Source: Erwinia_E haradaeae_I (GTDB lineage: Bacteria > Pseudomonadota > Gammaproteobacteria > Enterobacterales > Enterobacteriaceae). Taken from it: a stretch of DNA of 64,000 nucleotides. The notes under the pieces were generated by a model that made no database searches, was not told the DNA's origin, and saw nothing but the letters and a program-made list of their open reading frames with translations. Both the position numbers and the translations under genes were made by a program. The stretch's first letter is position 1, and each line of letters starts with the position of its first letter. The stretch is taken from assembly GCF_900698925.1 (NCBI RefSeq), contig NZ_LR217713.1:558001-622000 (forward strand), written 5' to 3'. Positions 40,698 to 50,953 of the stretch are shown in pieces.

Positions 40698-41720
40698 GTG
40701 AATAACCGTGTGCTAAAATATGAATCCATACTCAGAAACCGAATAGATTTTTTGCTACTTTCTGGTCAATACATTATAGATTATGCCAACCGTCTTCGCA
40801 AAAATATAAAAAAATTAGATAAATGGGCAAAGATCGAAAAAATTGAATGTTATAGAATCTATGATTGCGATTTGCCAGATTATAAAGTAACAATTGATCG
40901 TTATAGTGATTGGATTTTAATTCAAGAATATGCTGCGCCACATACAATTAACCCCTCTAAGACACAACAACGTCTATCTAATATAATTACCACGACGATA
41001 GAAGTATTGAATATACCTCTGAATAAAATTATACTAAAGATTCGTACTAAACAAAAGGGAAGAAACAAACAGTACGAAAAGCTTAATAACAATGGAAATT
41101 TTTTAGAAATTATGGAGTTTAATGCAAAATTATTGGTTAATTTAACTGATTATCTAGATACTGGTGTTTTCCTTGACAATCGAAATACGCGTAAAATAGT
41201 AGGAAGAATGAGTAATGGAAAAAAATTTCTTAATTTATTTTCTTATACCGGTAGCGCTAGCGTGCATGCTGGTTTAGGTGGAGCATTGAGTACAACTACT
41301 ATTGACATATCAAATACTTATATAAATTGGGCCAAAAAAAATATGTTCTTAAATGGGTTATCGGGTGATAATCACCGATTTATTCAAGCTGACTGTCTAG
41401 ACTGGTTACATGAAAGTATAGAAAAATTTGATCTAATTTTTATCGATCCCCCTACATTTACTAACTCCAGGCGAATGAAAAAAAATTTTGATATTCAACG
41501 TGATCATCTAGAAATAATCACCAATTTAAAACGCTTGCTTCATAATAATGGCTCTATCATATTTTCTAATAATAAACGTAATTTTAAAATAAATTTAACT
41601 GAATTAAAGCTGTTAAAGTTAAAAGTAACTGAACTAAGTTCTAAAACAAAACCAAAAGATTTTTCCCATTCCCGCCCCCTACATAGCTGTTGGTTAATTA
41701 CTCATCTTCATAAAAATTAA
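40698..41720 (+). CDS. rlmL: 23S rRNA m7G2069 methyltransferase domain RlmK, stand-alone (RlmL half absent)
   Basis: In enterobacteria RlmKL is one 702-aa protein: an N-terminal THUMP-RlmL half makes m2G2445 and a C-terminal RlmK half makes m7G2069. This 340-aa protein matches only the second half, from the FANRLxKN-like segment (YANRLRKNIKKLDKWA) to the end. RlmK's own N-terminal domain, the SAM site NLFSYTGSASVHAGLGG, the catalytic IDPPTFTNS loop and IIFSNNKRNF are intact. It begins at GTG 40698 (a second GTG is at 40710) with a weak AAGAG upstream. The first 28 residues correspond to the interdomain linker and are not conserved. The preserved frame argues for a working split gene. uup, its usual neighbour, is missing. 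Confidence 0.92.
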   Translation: MNNRVLKYESILRNRIDFLLLSGQYIIDYANRLRKNIKKLDKWAKIEKIECYRIYDCDLPDYKVTIDRYSDWILIQEYAAPHTINPSKTQQRLSNIITTTIEVLNIPLNKIILKIRTKQKGRNKQYEKLNNNGNFLEIMEFNAKLLVNLTDYLDTGVFLDNRNTRKIVGRMSNGKKFLNLFSYTGSASVHAGLGGALSTTTIDISNTYINWAKKNMFLNGLSGDNHRFIQADCLDWLHESIEKFDLIFIDPPTFTNSRRMKKNFDIQRDHLEIITNLKRLLHNNGSIIFSNNKRNFKINLTELKLLKLKVTELSSKTKPKDFSHSRPLHSCWLITHLHKN

Positions 41721-43303
41721 AAACATTCAGAAAATAATTATATTACAGTCATATTTAAAATTAAAAAATCTTATTTCTAAAACATATAAAATATTCAAAA
41801 TTTCACCTTCTATGATAAAAGAAATAATTGTTATATTTCCTAGTATGCAAAAGAGTTCCTAATGTTATATGCAGTGATCTATAGAAGAGGATGGGTAAAC
41901 ACGTGAAATAATTATTATCTATAATAACTCGCTCTTATTCTGATATCAGATATGCTTTATAGCTCTTGAAGAGATAATTAGAGTAATTAATATTAATACT
42001 AAATCGATAAAGATATATTTAAATATTTTATCTTATTAAACATGCTGACACTTAAAATATAAGAAAATGCTACAATTGTTAAAAAAATAGAGACTTCAAA
42101 TTAATCTATATCTAATTATCAAAATTAAATAATAGATCATATTCACGAATTATAAAATCTAAAACTTACATCTTTGTTTAATTTAATAGAATAAAATGAA
42201 ATTTTTCTAGAAAAGAATAAATAATACTTAGTAATAGAGATAACAAATACACTCTATTCTTTTAGATTTTAATCAAACACTTAATTCTTAAAAACTTTAC
42301 GATTAAAAACATACTATTACAATACATGATAAAAAATTACATATTCTATGATAGGATTAAGTTTTTTCTAAGTCCTGAATTGATTCTAAATTTACCTCAT
42401 AATATAAACTATTCGCTTTTATTAACATAACAAGAATAACTTTAAATACAATTATGTATAGTAATAACCTTAAATCACTGTGATCATTTATCGAATTATT
42501 CTAAATGACCAATATCACTTCACGTGTCGAATCGTTGAACTATAAAATTTAGTAACAATTTACTAAATTATTTCAAAATACAATAACAATGATCTTGAAT
42601 CAAAGTTGATATCATCGCAAAATTTCTAACATAATCAGCATTATTTCCTAGAAATAAATACATCATTGTTATAACATCCATCATTTCGTACACAAAATAT
42701 TTATTTTAAAATAAAATATATCTTTTATCTATTAAAGATAGATGAAAGTATTAAATATTTTATATATCTATATTACACCTTGTTACTTTAATATTCTAAA
42801 TATTAAATAAAAATATTTAAGAATATTAATATAACTGATTCTATTTTACTAATGTTAATCTTAATGCAGCTTCTACATTTTATGGAAAAATAGACTAATT
42901 CTAAAGAATATCACTATAGTGCACTACTGATAAATCAATTTAAGTTAGTACAATTCTAATCACACCTGATGCATATCAGATCTTATCACTTATTTTATAG
43001 TAATCTATGAAAATTAACTCTATTGATCTTGACAGAGACAAATAAAAACAAATAGAGCTCATATTTCAATATGATTAGAATTAAGCACCTTTTTGATTAA
43101 TTTTTGTAAACACACTAATAAATTATAAATGAATTCTTATTTTTTATAATACCCACAACTCATTAAAAAAATAAATTGTTCTCCAAAATAAGGGATATCA
43201 CATACATTCAGTCCTCTCATATTACCTGAGTGCCACTCTATTAACCATTATCATATCACTGAAAATTCCAATATATAAAAAATAGAAAATATTCTTCATA
43301 ATA

Positions 43304-43507
43304 ATGTTGGATCCAATTTCATCTAAGCTTAAAATCAACAATAGATATGTTTTTAAAAAATCAATACATAACATATGGATAAGTATTAAATTTAAATTTA
43401 AAAAAATTATTGACCTAATCAAACATATTCATACCCATATTGCTCATTTCTCTAAACGTATTAACTTTTTTCCTGAAAAAGAAAAACTCTCTGAATACAA
43501 TCAATAA
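43304..43507 (+). CDS. Small open reading frame, unrecognised
   Basis: 67 codons from ATG to TAA. The product would be basic and rich in Lys, Ile and His, ending in FFPEKEKLSEYNQ. I do not recognise a family. No good ribosome site is visible. An overlapping minus-strand frame (43222-43422) covers much of it. It is kept only because its C-terminal composition is less like random AT-rich translation than other short frames. Confidence 0.15.
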   Translation: MLDPISSKLKINNRYVFKKSIHNIWISIKFKFKKIIDLIKHIHTHIAHFSKRINFFPEKEKLSEYNQ

Positions 43508-44273
43508 CCCCTTCTATTACACCTAAACATCAGAATTTATTTAATATAAATACAGATTTTATCTAATCAATGTAAATATTTTTCACACAATATGAACTCA
43601 CAGTCTCAAAAGACTTTTTTGTATTTTTTAGTTAATGATAAAGACCTTCTGTGGTTTTACTTGTAAAATTTTAAGATAAAATATTAGATTCTTCTTTTTA
43701 TCCCACATACATAGTTTATTTAATAGATTTGTTAATTTCAAATCAAACAATCATTTGTATCAATGACTTATATAATTGTGATGATACATGTCTTTTATGC
43801 ATACTACATAAAAATACCATATGACATGTTGTATCTGTTCGATAGCAATTTATATAATATAAAATATGATAATAAATAATAAATAGAATATTGATATTAC
43901 TTTTAACCAACATGAACTATTCCTAATATCATTATATTATTGGTTCATAATCAATTATTGCTTTAACCAGCCAGTGATTTTTCTTCTGGTATTATTCTTA
44001 AATTACCTCAAATATTTTAAACTCTCTTTAAACTTATTCCTGATACTAATCAATACTCATAATAAATTTTTACTTAAAACAATATATTGAAAATATTAGA
44101 AATAATACAATCTCTTCTAACACAATAAAAACCAAGATAAAGGGTACAAATATATATAAAATAGTCATTTACTAAAATTAAATAACAAGGTGCATATTAT
44201 TATTAAAATAACGTCTCTTCTACACAGAAGATTCTTAAATAAGATATTAATCTTATATTTGAAAATATGACTA

Positions 44274-44312
44274 ATATGTAACTTTTATGCTTACAGTATA
44301 AAAGTTACATAT
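44274..44312 (-). terminator. 15-bp hairpin downstream of lnt
   Basis: ATATGTAACTTTTAT (44274-44288) pairs perfectly with its reverse complement at 44298-44312 around a nine-base loop, 49 bp past the lnt stop. On the minus strand the stem is followed by a T-containing tract (AGTCATATTTTC). It is the likely lnt 3' end. Confidence 0.55.
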
Positions 44313-44361
44313 ACTTCCTCAAGTTAATTGTATAATAGTAAGCTTATCAGATCAAAACATA

Positions 44362-45936
44362 TTATTCCTCTATATACGATGAATAAATAGAAATTAATCT
44401 AACCGTAAAACAAGATAGCGTCATAACCCAAACACTCCAGTTTCCCCAGCGGGCATAAGGGGTTAATCCAGTTGTTGGTATTACTTTCTCAACTAAAACT
44501 CCACTAATGTCTTGTGGCATAACACGTATAATCTTACCATTAGCATCAATAATAGCAGTAACCCCATTGTTACTACTATATAATGAGGGACGACCTAATT
44601 CCAAAGAACGCATTTGAGCCATTTGAATATGTTGCCAAGGAGCAATCGTTTTCCCAAACCACGCATCATTAGATAGTACTATAAAAAAATCAATCTCTGC
44701 GCGAAAATTATCATGTATTTTTTTTCTTAAAATTGCTTCATAGCATATAGCAGCCGATAAGTTATAATTGCCAACTTTGAGAACAGGTTGAATGTATGAA
44801 CCATGACTTAATACAGACATTGGAAAATTCAAAAAAAAATTCAACGAACGAAAAAAATGTTCTAATGGAACGTACTCCCCAAAGGGGACTAAATGGTTTT
44901 TCTGATACCGACTACTACTAAAATAATTATAAGGTTGATTAGCACCAAAGACAATTATGGAATTATAAATCTTCTTGGTATTCTTTTTAAGTCGATTATC
45001 TAGAATACCTGTAACTAAAATAGTATTTGACATACGTAATTTTTTATCGAAAGTCTCCAAAAATGACTTCTGGTTAGTCTCAAAATCTGGAATAGCAGAT
45101 TCAGGCCAAATAATAATTGGTATTTTTCCTATATATGGATCAGTTAATTTAGAATAAATGCTCAAAATATGACTTAAATGATCCGAATCCCACTGTATTG
45201 ACGGTGCAATATTTCCTTGTACTAACGCGACTTCAACTGACCGATGTGGTAAAAGCTCAAACCAGGAAAACATGCGAACAGGCCAATGCATTAGCAATAA
45301 CAATATACTTGCTGTTATAGCAAAAATATTCCTCTGTAAGACAAAGTATACTATTAAACCAGTAATACTTACTAAACCAAAAGTAACTCCTTCAACTCCT
45401 ATCAACGGAGCCAAAAATTTTAGTGGCCCATGAATCTGACTATAACCAAATTGTAACCATGGAAACCCAGTGAACATTGATCCTCTTAAAAATTCAGTAA
45501 CCTGCCACAATGCTGGAGCTACAACGACAAAACGTAAAAAAGAGATCTCTCTGCAACAAAAATTAAGAAGTACAGTAAATAAAAAAGGATAAAACGATAA
45601 ATAAGACACAAAAAAGAAAATCAAGAAAATATTAATCACACAAGGTATGCTGCTAAAAGAAGAAATACTAACATAAATCCAGCTAATACCAGTTCCAAAT
45701 AAACCTAGACCCCATACAAAACCAATACAATTCATCTGGTGAATGGTACGATTAAGTGTTAAAATCTGCAGACCGAATACTGAAAACATGGCAGCAGGCC
45801 AGATGTTATAAGGAGAAAAACTAAGCGTACCAATCGCGCCAGACGTTAACGATAATAACAAACGGATCCACTGCTGATTGTAACCAGTATTTATCACATA
45901 ACTAATAGAATTCTTCAAAATGAAATATAAGTGCAT
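44362..45936 (-). CDS. lnt: Apolipoprotein N-acyltransferase
   Basis: Inner-membrane enzyme that adds the third acyl chain to lipoproteins such as BamD so they can go to the outer membrane. 524 aa against 512 in E. coli; the extra residues are at the N-terminus. About six membrane segments fill the first 200 residues, followed by the periplasmic nitrilase domain with its triad: Glu in IIWPESAIPD, Lys in YQKNHLVPFGE, Cys in AAICYE. A last membrane segment is at the C-terminus. In relatives it ends the miaB-ybeZ-ybeY-corC-lnt operon; ybeY is still upstream on the same strand, but corC between them is lost. Confidence 0.97.
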   Translation of the reverse strand: MHLYFILKNSISYVINTGYNQQWIRLLLSLTSGAIGTLSFSPYNIWPAAMFSVFGLQILTLNRTIHQMNCIGFVWGLGLFGTGISWIYVSISSFSSIPCVINIFLIFFFVSYLSFYPFLFTVLLNFCCREISFLRFVVVAPALWQVTEFLRGSMFTGFPWLQFGYSQIHGPLKFLAPLIGVEGVTFGLVSITGLIVYFVLQRNIFAITASILLLLMHWPVRMFSWFELLPHRSVEVALVQGNIAPSIQWDSDHLSHILSIYSKLTDPYIGKIPIIIWPESAIPDFETNQKSFLETFDKKLRMSNTILVTGILDNRLKKNTKKIYNSIIVFGANQPYNYFSSSRYQKNHLVPFGEYVPLEHFFRSLNFFLNFPMSVLSHGSYIQPVLKVGNYNLSAAICYEAILRKKIHDNFRAEIDFFIVLSNDAWFGKTIAPWQHIQMAQMRSLELGRPSLYSSNNGVTAIIDANGKIIRVMPQDISGVLVEKVIPTTGLTPYARWGNWSVWVMTLSCFTVRLISIYSSYIEE

Positions 45937-47300
45937 TATAATTTTAATATAAAAATCCTTATAACATATCGACTAGATAATATAGCTATTTAAGATAATT
46001 TTTATACTCTATATTGATACTTTGAATTTTTTTTAAAAATATACACCCTGATTATAATCAAATCACTTATTCCTCGCTTCACATCTCTTTAATATATAAA
46101 CGTATAATTCATATTATGTTGAGCTTTACAAGCTCAGGTGAGAAAATAAGACTAATAATATCTAAACTAGAATAAGAAATATGTTAATTTTTATCCAGAA
46201 ATATATTTTTTATCTACTTTTGATTAACTTAACTATATTTCAAATAATAAATGTGTTAATCACGAGATTAAATACATCGATTATACTTGTGATATAGAAA
46301 TATTTCATATGAAATATTTCTATATCACAAGTAATAACTTATACCCTAGCTCTATCTACTATATGCTCCTATTAATATTAATTAATAATAGAAAATAAGC
46401 AATTAACTGTTACCATTCTCTTTAATGAATATTCTGCAATATGATTATACATTTATAATGTGTTATGTTTTACAAAATAAGGCACAGAAGGTTACAGTCT
46501 CTGTCATAAAAACATCAATTGACCTATTTAGGTTTTTGTGTAAAATTAAAATAAATTAAATTATATTTATCTGAGTGACAAGGGCTAGTCATAAGACTAT
46601 TAATTAAATGTATTCTTTAAAAGAACAAGTAAATTACTATCTCTGACAATATAGTCAAATCTCTATAGTTAAAAAAACCTAATAAAATATGCGTTAAAAA
46701 ATATATAATTTTATATTATCGCCACTTTTTTATAATAAAATACAAGTAATAAATAAAATAAAATAAATAAATATACTATAAGTTTTACTGTTTAAGGTAA
46801 ATTACCCATAAATAATTGCTTGCATTGAATATAACATATTGTAAATCATAAGTCATAAGTTGGAAACGTATTACCAATAAATTTAAATCTACAATTCAGT
46901 ATGTTAGAGAAAATGGTTACTACTTTCTTGATAAAAAAAGTAAAAATATTTTCTGGTATAGACAAATCAACTACTGTAAAAAATGAAAAATTCTATATTG
47001 ACTTAGCCCTCTTTTATCTAGGTAAGATTATAAGAACAAAAAAAACAATCTATCTAATCTAAAATTCTAACCAGTTATTATTTTAAATAAATAATAGTAT
47101 AAAATATATGCAACATATATGATTCATTGCAATGAAATATAATTCCAATTATTACAAATAGTATCTCAGTTTACATATAAAAAAGATAAAAATTGAAATA
47201 TATTTCATTAGGTTTACACAATCTTGTATATACAAGAATTGATTCTATTTTATACATCTTCTTGACCATATATCTTTTACTATATATCTCATCTTTCTTT
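45937..47300. other. Gene-free stretch between lnt and ybeY
   Basis: About 1.4 kb where corC (ybeX) lies in E. coli. No CorC fragment (CBS or CorC_HlyC domain) can be read. It contains the 50-bp palindrome at 46284 and a small hairpin with T tract (ACCT-ATTT-AGGT then TTTTT, 46522-46538). The gap exceeds the size of the lost gene. Confidence 0.65.
46284..46333. repeat. 50-bp perfect palindrome
   Basis: All 50 bases are self-complementary around the centre CAT|ATG (46308/46309). The right half reads ATGAAATATTTCTATATC then ACAAGTA. There is no central spacer. It is in the lnt-ybeY gap, 350 bp upstream of lnt and 1.04 kb past ybeY. It could form a cruciform or a 25-bp RNA hairpin. Confidence 0.85.
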
Positions 47301-47363
47301 AAAAAAGAGTTTATGTCATCTCTTATGATCATAAGAGATTTCTTATGATGCGCGTCATAAGAA
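47301..47363 (-). terminator. Tandem hairpins and T tract after ybeY, probable terminator
   Basis: Reading the minus strand from the ybeY stop: a hairpin with 9-bp stem TTCTTATGA/TCATAAGAA (47340-47363, loop CGCGCA), then a perfect 22-bp palindrome ATCTCTTATGA/TCATAAGAGAT (47318-47339), then a six-T run (47301-47306). The stem core TCTTATGA occurs four times in alternating orientation. It begins 13 bp after the stop codon. Confidence 0.6.
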
Positions 47364-47376
47364 CTAATGTATTAGA

Positions 47377-47832
47377 TTATCTTTCTACAATATAAGGATC
47401 AGGATAACCTAGTTTTATCAACGACTGAACCTCTATATTTTGCATAATTTCTGCTTCATTTTCAAAAATATGATTATAGCCTAATAAATGAAGAAACCCA
47501 TGAATTGTGATATGCGCCCAATGAGAAAAAAGTGATTTATCCTGTATAAAAGATTCTAATTCCACCACTTGTCGACATATAATTATGTCACCAAGTAAAG
47601 GAAATGTTATGCCAGGCATGCTTTCAAATGGAAAGGAAAGAACATTAGTTGCTCTATCTTTACCGCAAAATTTATAGTGTAACGATCTCATCTCTTTTGT
47701 ATCTACTACACGTATATTCATTTCTTTTTCTGGTGGGGAATACACAACTACCCCTTTCAACCAACGATAAAAATCAGATTTTATTGGTAAATTCTTCTTA
47801 TGTTTGCAGGCAAGTTGCAAATTTAGAATCAT
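47377..47832 (-). CDS. ybeY: Endoribonuclease YbeY
   Basis: Metal-dependent single-strand RNase in 16S rRNA 3'-end maturation and ribosome quality control. 151 aa against 155 in E. coli. The zinc site histidines are present (H111, H115, H121 in HGFLHLLGYNH), as is the conserved arginine of the TNVLSFPFE/KDRATN segment. The aspartate just before the last histidine, normally GYDH, is asparagine (N120). The C-terminus LGYPDPYIVER is family-typical. It was part of miaB-ybeZ-ybeY-corC-lnt; ybeZ is not upstream. Probably functional, with some doubt from the D-to-N change. Confidence 0.95.
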   Translation of the reverse strand: MILNLQLACKHKKNLPIKSDFYRWLKGVVVYSPPEKEMNIRVVDTKEMRSLHYKFCGKDRATNVLSFPFESMPGITFPLLGDIIICRQVVELESFIQDKSLFSHWAHITIHGFLHLLGYNHIFENEAEIMQNIEVQSLIKLGYPDPYIVER

Positions 47833-50800
47833 AGTGAAATATTCTTCTTAGTTTTTATACAATATGAATTTTATAGTTGTTGAAACCATGAAAACCAGGA
47901 GAATATATCCAGATAATTTCGAAAAAACTCTAATAATCTGTATATCCCTAAACTTATTGCTCTATTTATCTTTACTTATGTAAAAATATTAAAAAATTCT
48001 AATAAATCAACACTTTGACCTCTTCTTCAAAATTATCAATCATAAAATAAAAACCCTAAATGGTACAACTCTATTCAAATTTACACCATAGAATAGAATT
48101 CAAAACAGCTAAAAAAATTAAACAATTCATAATCTTAATCTTTAATTCAGACTCGAATGTTAGTGATATATAAAATGTATCATAATGGTTGCAGAATTAA
48201 CGAAGAGTCTTTGTTAAAAATGTAATATATTATGATCTTTATTAATCCTTATCACATAGATTAACTATCTTTTAGTACAAATAACTTATCCAACTATTCT
48301 TGTATTCCAACTAAATTATCCATATAATCGCAACATAAAAAATAACTCATTTAGTCCATAATCTTATTTCACTTATTTAAGTGTGTATCGTTATCTCTTT
48401 TGTGTAAAGAATTAAGTATATCCCTGTCTAAATAGTTTTTTATTAATTAAATAAATCTAAAATAAAAAATAAAACTATTATTAATTAATATTTTAAAATA
48501 GACATGCAACTTATCAACATTACTAATTACTAGCTACTGTCAAATAATCGTTTTTCCTCTAATAAATGTTACGTTCAATCACCCAGATTAAATCTGATCA
48601 TCTAATGAATATTAACTTCAAAATGTGATGTTTTCCAGATATAATAATCATTATTAATTGACGAGTATTGCTGCACATCTTACTCAAATTATATTAATTT
48701 CTATTTCTAATCAACTATCATTCCCTCTGTCCCTCTGGCCCTCCGGTCCTTTATCATATTTCTAACAGATATCTAGTTACTATTTTAATGCAATGCAAAT
48801 TTTTTATATAAAATTAAAATTAAGTTAAATAATTAAACAATCTCCTTTTACTAAACATTATATCTATATCTATAATATCTATCTATATATCTCCTACATT
48901 TTTAATCACATCACAGTGAAAAATAACAATCACTTATTCTAAACATAAAGAAAATTCAAAAATCTCCTGCAAATATCGAGCCATTCTTTAATATGATTAA
49001 TTCATTATAGACAATATCTCAAAAATTAATTGTAACCTTTAATCATTCAAAAGCAGATCATAATTGGTCATAGAGGCAAGACTAAAATTATCTCCTTAAT
49101 ATATCAATCTACTATTTTCTGTATTATAATCTTATTATCTTTAGTTACACTCAGTTGTTTTACAAATCATGACTTATATAATTACAGTGAAAATGAATAT
49201 AATTTCAATAAAAAACTCTGCTATATCTAATAAAATTTCTATTAATACAAGTTTTATAAATTTTGTATTAAAATATTTAAATTATATCTTAATATATAAC
49301 TTTAATATATAAATCATTATTTCTATCATCCTTAAATATTCATGTTGTGTGAAATACTACGTTATAAGTTATAGATGATATGTTATATTCTATTCACCTA
49401 TATTAATTAAGAATTGTGATATAAATTTTACTAAAAAAATAATTATAAGCTAGTAAAAAAAGGACTTATTAGCTCAATCTTTGATATACCAAATCATTTA
49501 TTTATATCATACTATACTAACTACGTCAATGTGATGAGAAAAAATTCTATATTCTTTTTAGTTTGTATCTTCTGTTTCTTGACTTAGTTTGGTTTTACCT
49601 GACATTCTCTACACAAGTACTCTACATCAGTATAAGTATTTATATGCTTATCCAATAAAATAATCTATAACGACAGTGTCGTATATACGAAAATACGGCA
49701 AAATAATCAAACGACTATGCTGATTAACTAAAAATTTATTTTTTCAAAAAAGATTTCTAATGTAAATTCTCTAAGAGATGATCTGAAAGATTTAAAAAAA
49801 CTACTTATCTATGCTATCTAATTTAATTCATTAAGATTGTTTGATAACACTCAACTACTAAACAAATGAAGATCACCATAGTAAATAAATACATAAATGA
49901 AAACTTATTACATTCTTTAAAATCATCAAGATTGATATCTTTAATATCGGCATTATTAACACTTAATCTTATCTTATATGTATATTATTAATAATGTTTA
50001 TCAGATATTGTCATTAGCTTACCCATGATGACTAGATTATCACATAAGTACTTTTATTTTCTTCTATACACCTATAATTAAAATACATATTTAAAAATTA
50101 AAGTTCAGTTTTTATCATCTATTAGTTAAAATAAAAAGCTTATCTTCCTATGATAGAGGAATGATATACAAATAAGATTTTTTCAAAAAATAATATAGAA
50201 ATCTCCTTCTTTGTATCGTTTGTTTGAGAATCTATTCTCTAGAGATTTTTATATATTCACGCTATAATATTCACTCCAATCAATGTCAGTAGATTCACTT
50301 ATGCACATAATATACAATATATAAAATGAAATGAATTATGATATTAACTATATTAAATATATTTATGTATTTATTAAAAATAAAATATACTGAACATATA
50401 AAAACATAGATAACAGTCTCATATTACTCAGAAAGTTTTATCAATCTACTAATCTCAAAGAATTTTAAGTTCATTAAACATAACTTAAACCATATATTGC
50501 TCAAAGGTAAATATCATGAATGTAAGAGCCCTTCTAACTAACATAAGTCTATCTAATTAAATTGATTGATATAGTTCAATATCATTCTTTTAATACATAG
50601 AATATTTATTCTATTTCAGGATATTTACTTACCTACTTACTGTAGAATAAATCTCTTCATTTAACATGCACTGATAATCTAAATTAAAGTTGTTAAGGTA
50701 TAATCTGACAAGATAATACGAATGTTATTAACTTAAAAATCTGACAATCTGTGCTTTAATCCTACAGAACATAAGAATATATTGTGAGTAGTAAAATATG

Positions 50801-50953
50801 GTATAATATATATAATGTGATTTTAATTTTAACTAAAATATTTATTAACATAATTGAAAATACTTATCAAAGCACATGTAACTTAATTACTACTTTATAT
50901 TACATTGCCTGTTAAAAACAGCTTAAATTTTAAATTTTACAGCGAGGAAAACT
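47833..50953. other. Largest gene-free stretch, between ybeY and fruB
   Basis: 3.1 kb between divergent genes with no supportable gene; in relatives ybeZ and miaB lie upstream of ybeY. It holds the GC-rich octamer repeat at 48723-48750, an overlapping dyad pair ACGACA-G-TGTCGT / TCGTATATACGA (49670-49690), and a TCTCTAGAGA palindrome followed by TTTTT (50237-50251). The fruB promoter should be near its right end, but no Cra/FruR-type operator is recognisable there. Confidence 0.65.
48723..48750. repeat. GC-rich octamer repeat with strand-asymmetric pyrimidines
   Basis: CCCTCTGT, CCCTCTGG, CCCTCCGG and a partial TCCT follow one another directly. The run is about two-thirds G+C inside a region of very low G+C, and the plus strand is almost all C and T with G only at unit ends. 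No gene crosses it. Confidence 0.8.

Larger units (their letters stand above)
41721..44361. other. Gene-free stretch between rlmK and lnt
   Basis: 2.64 kb between convergent genes. A 67-codon plus-strand frame (43304-43507) is slightly less AT-skewed than its surroundings and is listed separately. A long AT hairpin with one bulge lies at 42790-42827, and the lnt-proximal hairpin at 44274-44312. Confidence 0.6.

Noticed and set aside
50700..50953. Cra (FruR) operator upstream of fruB
   Set aside because: No sequence resembling the Cra consensus is visible before the ribosome site.
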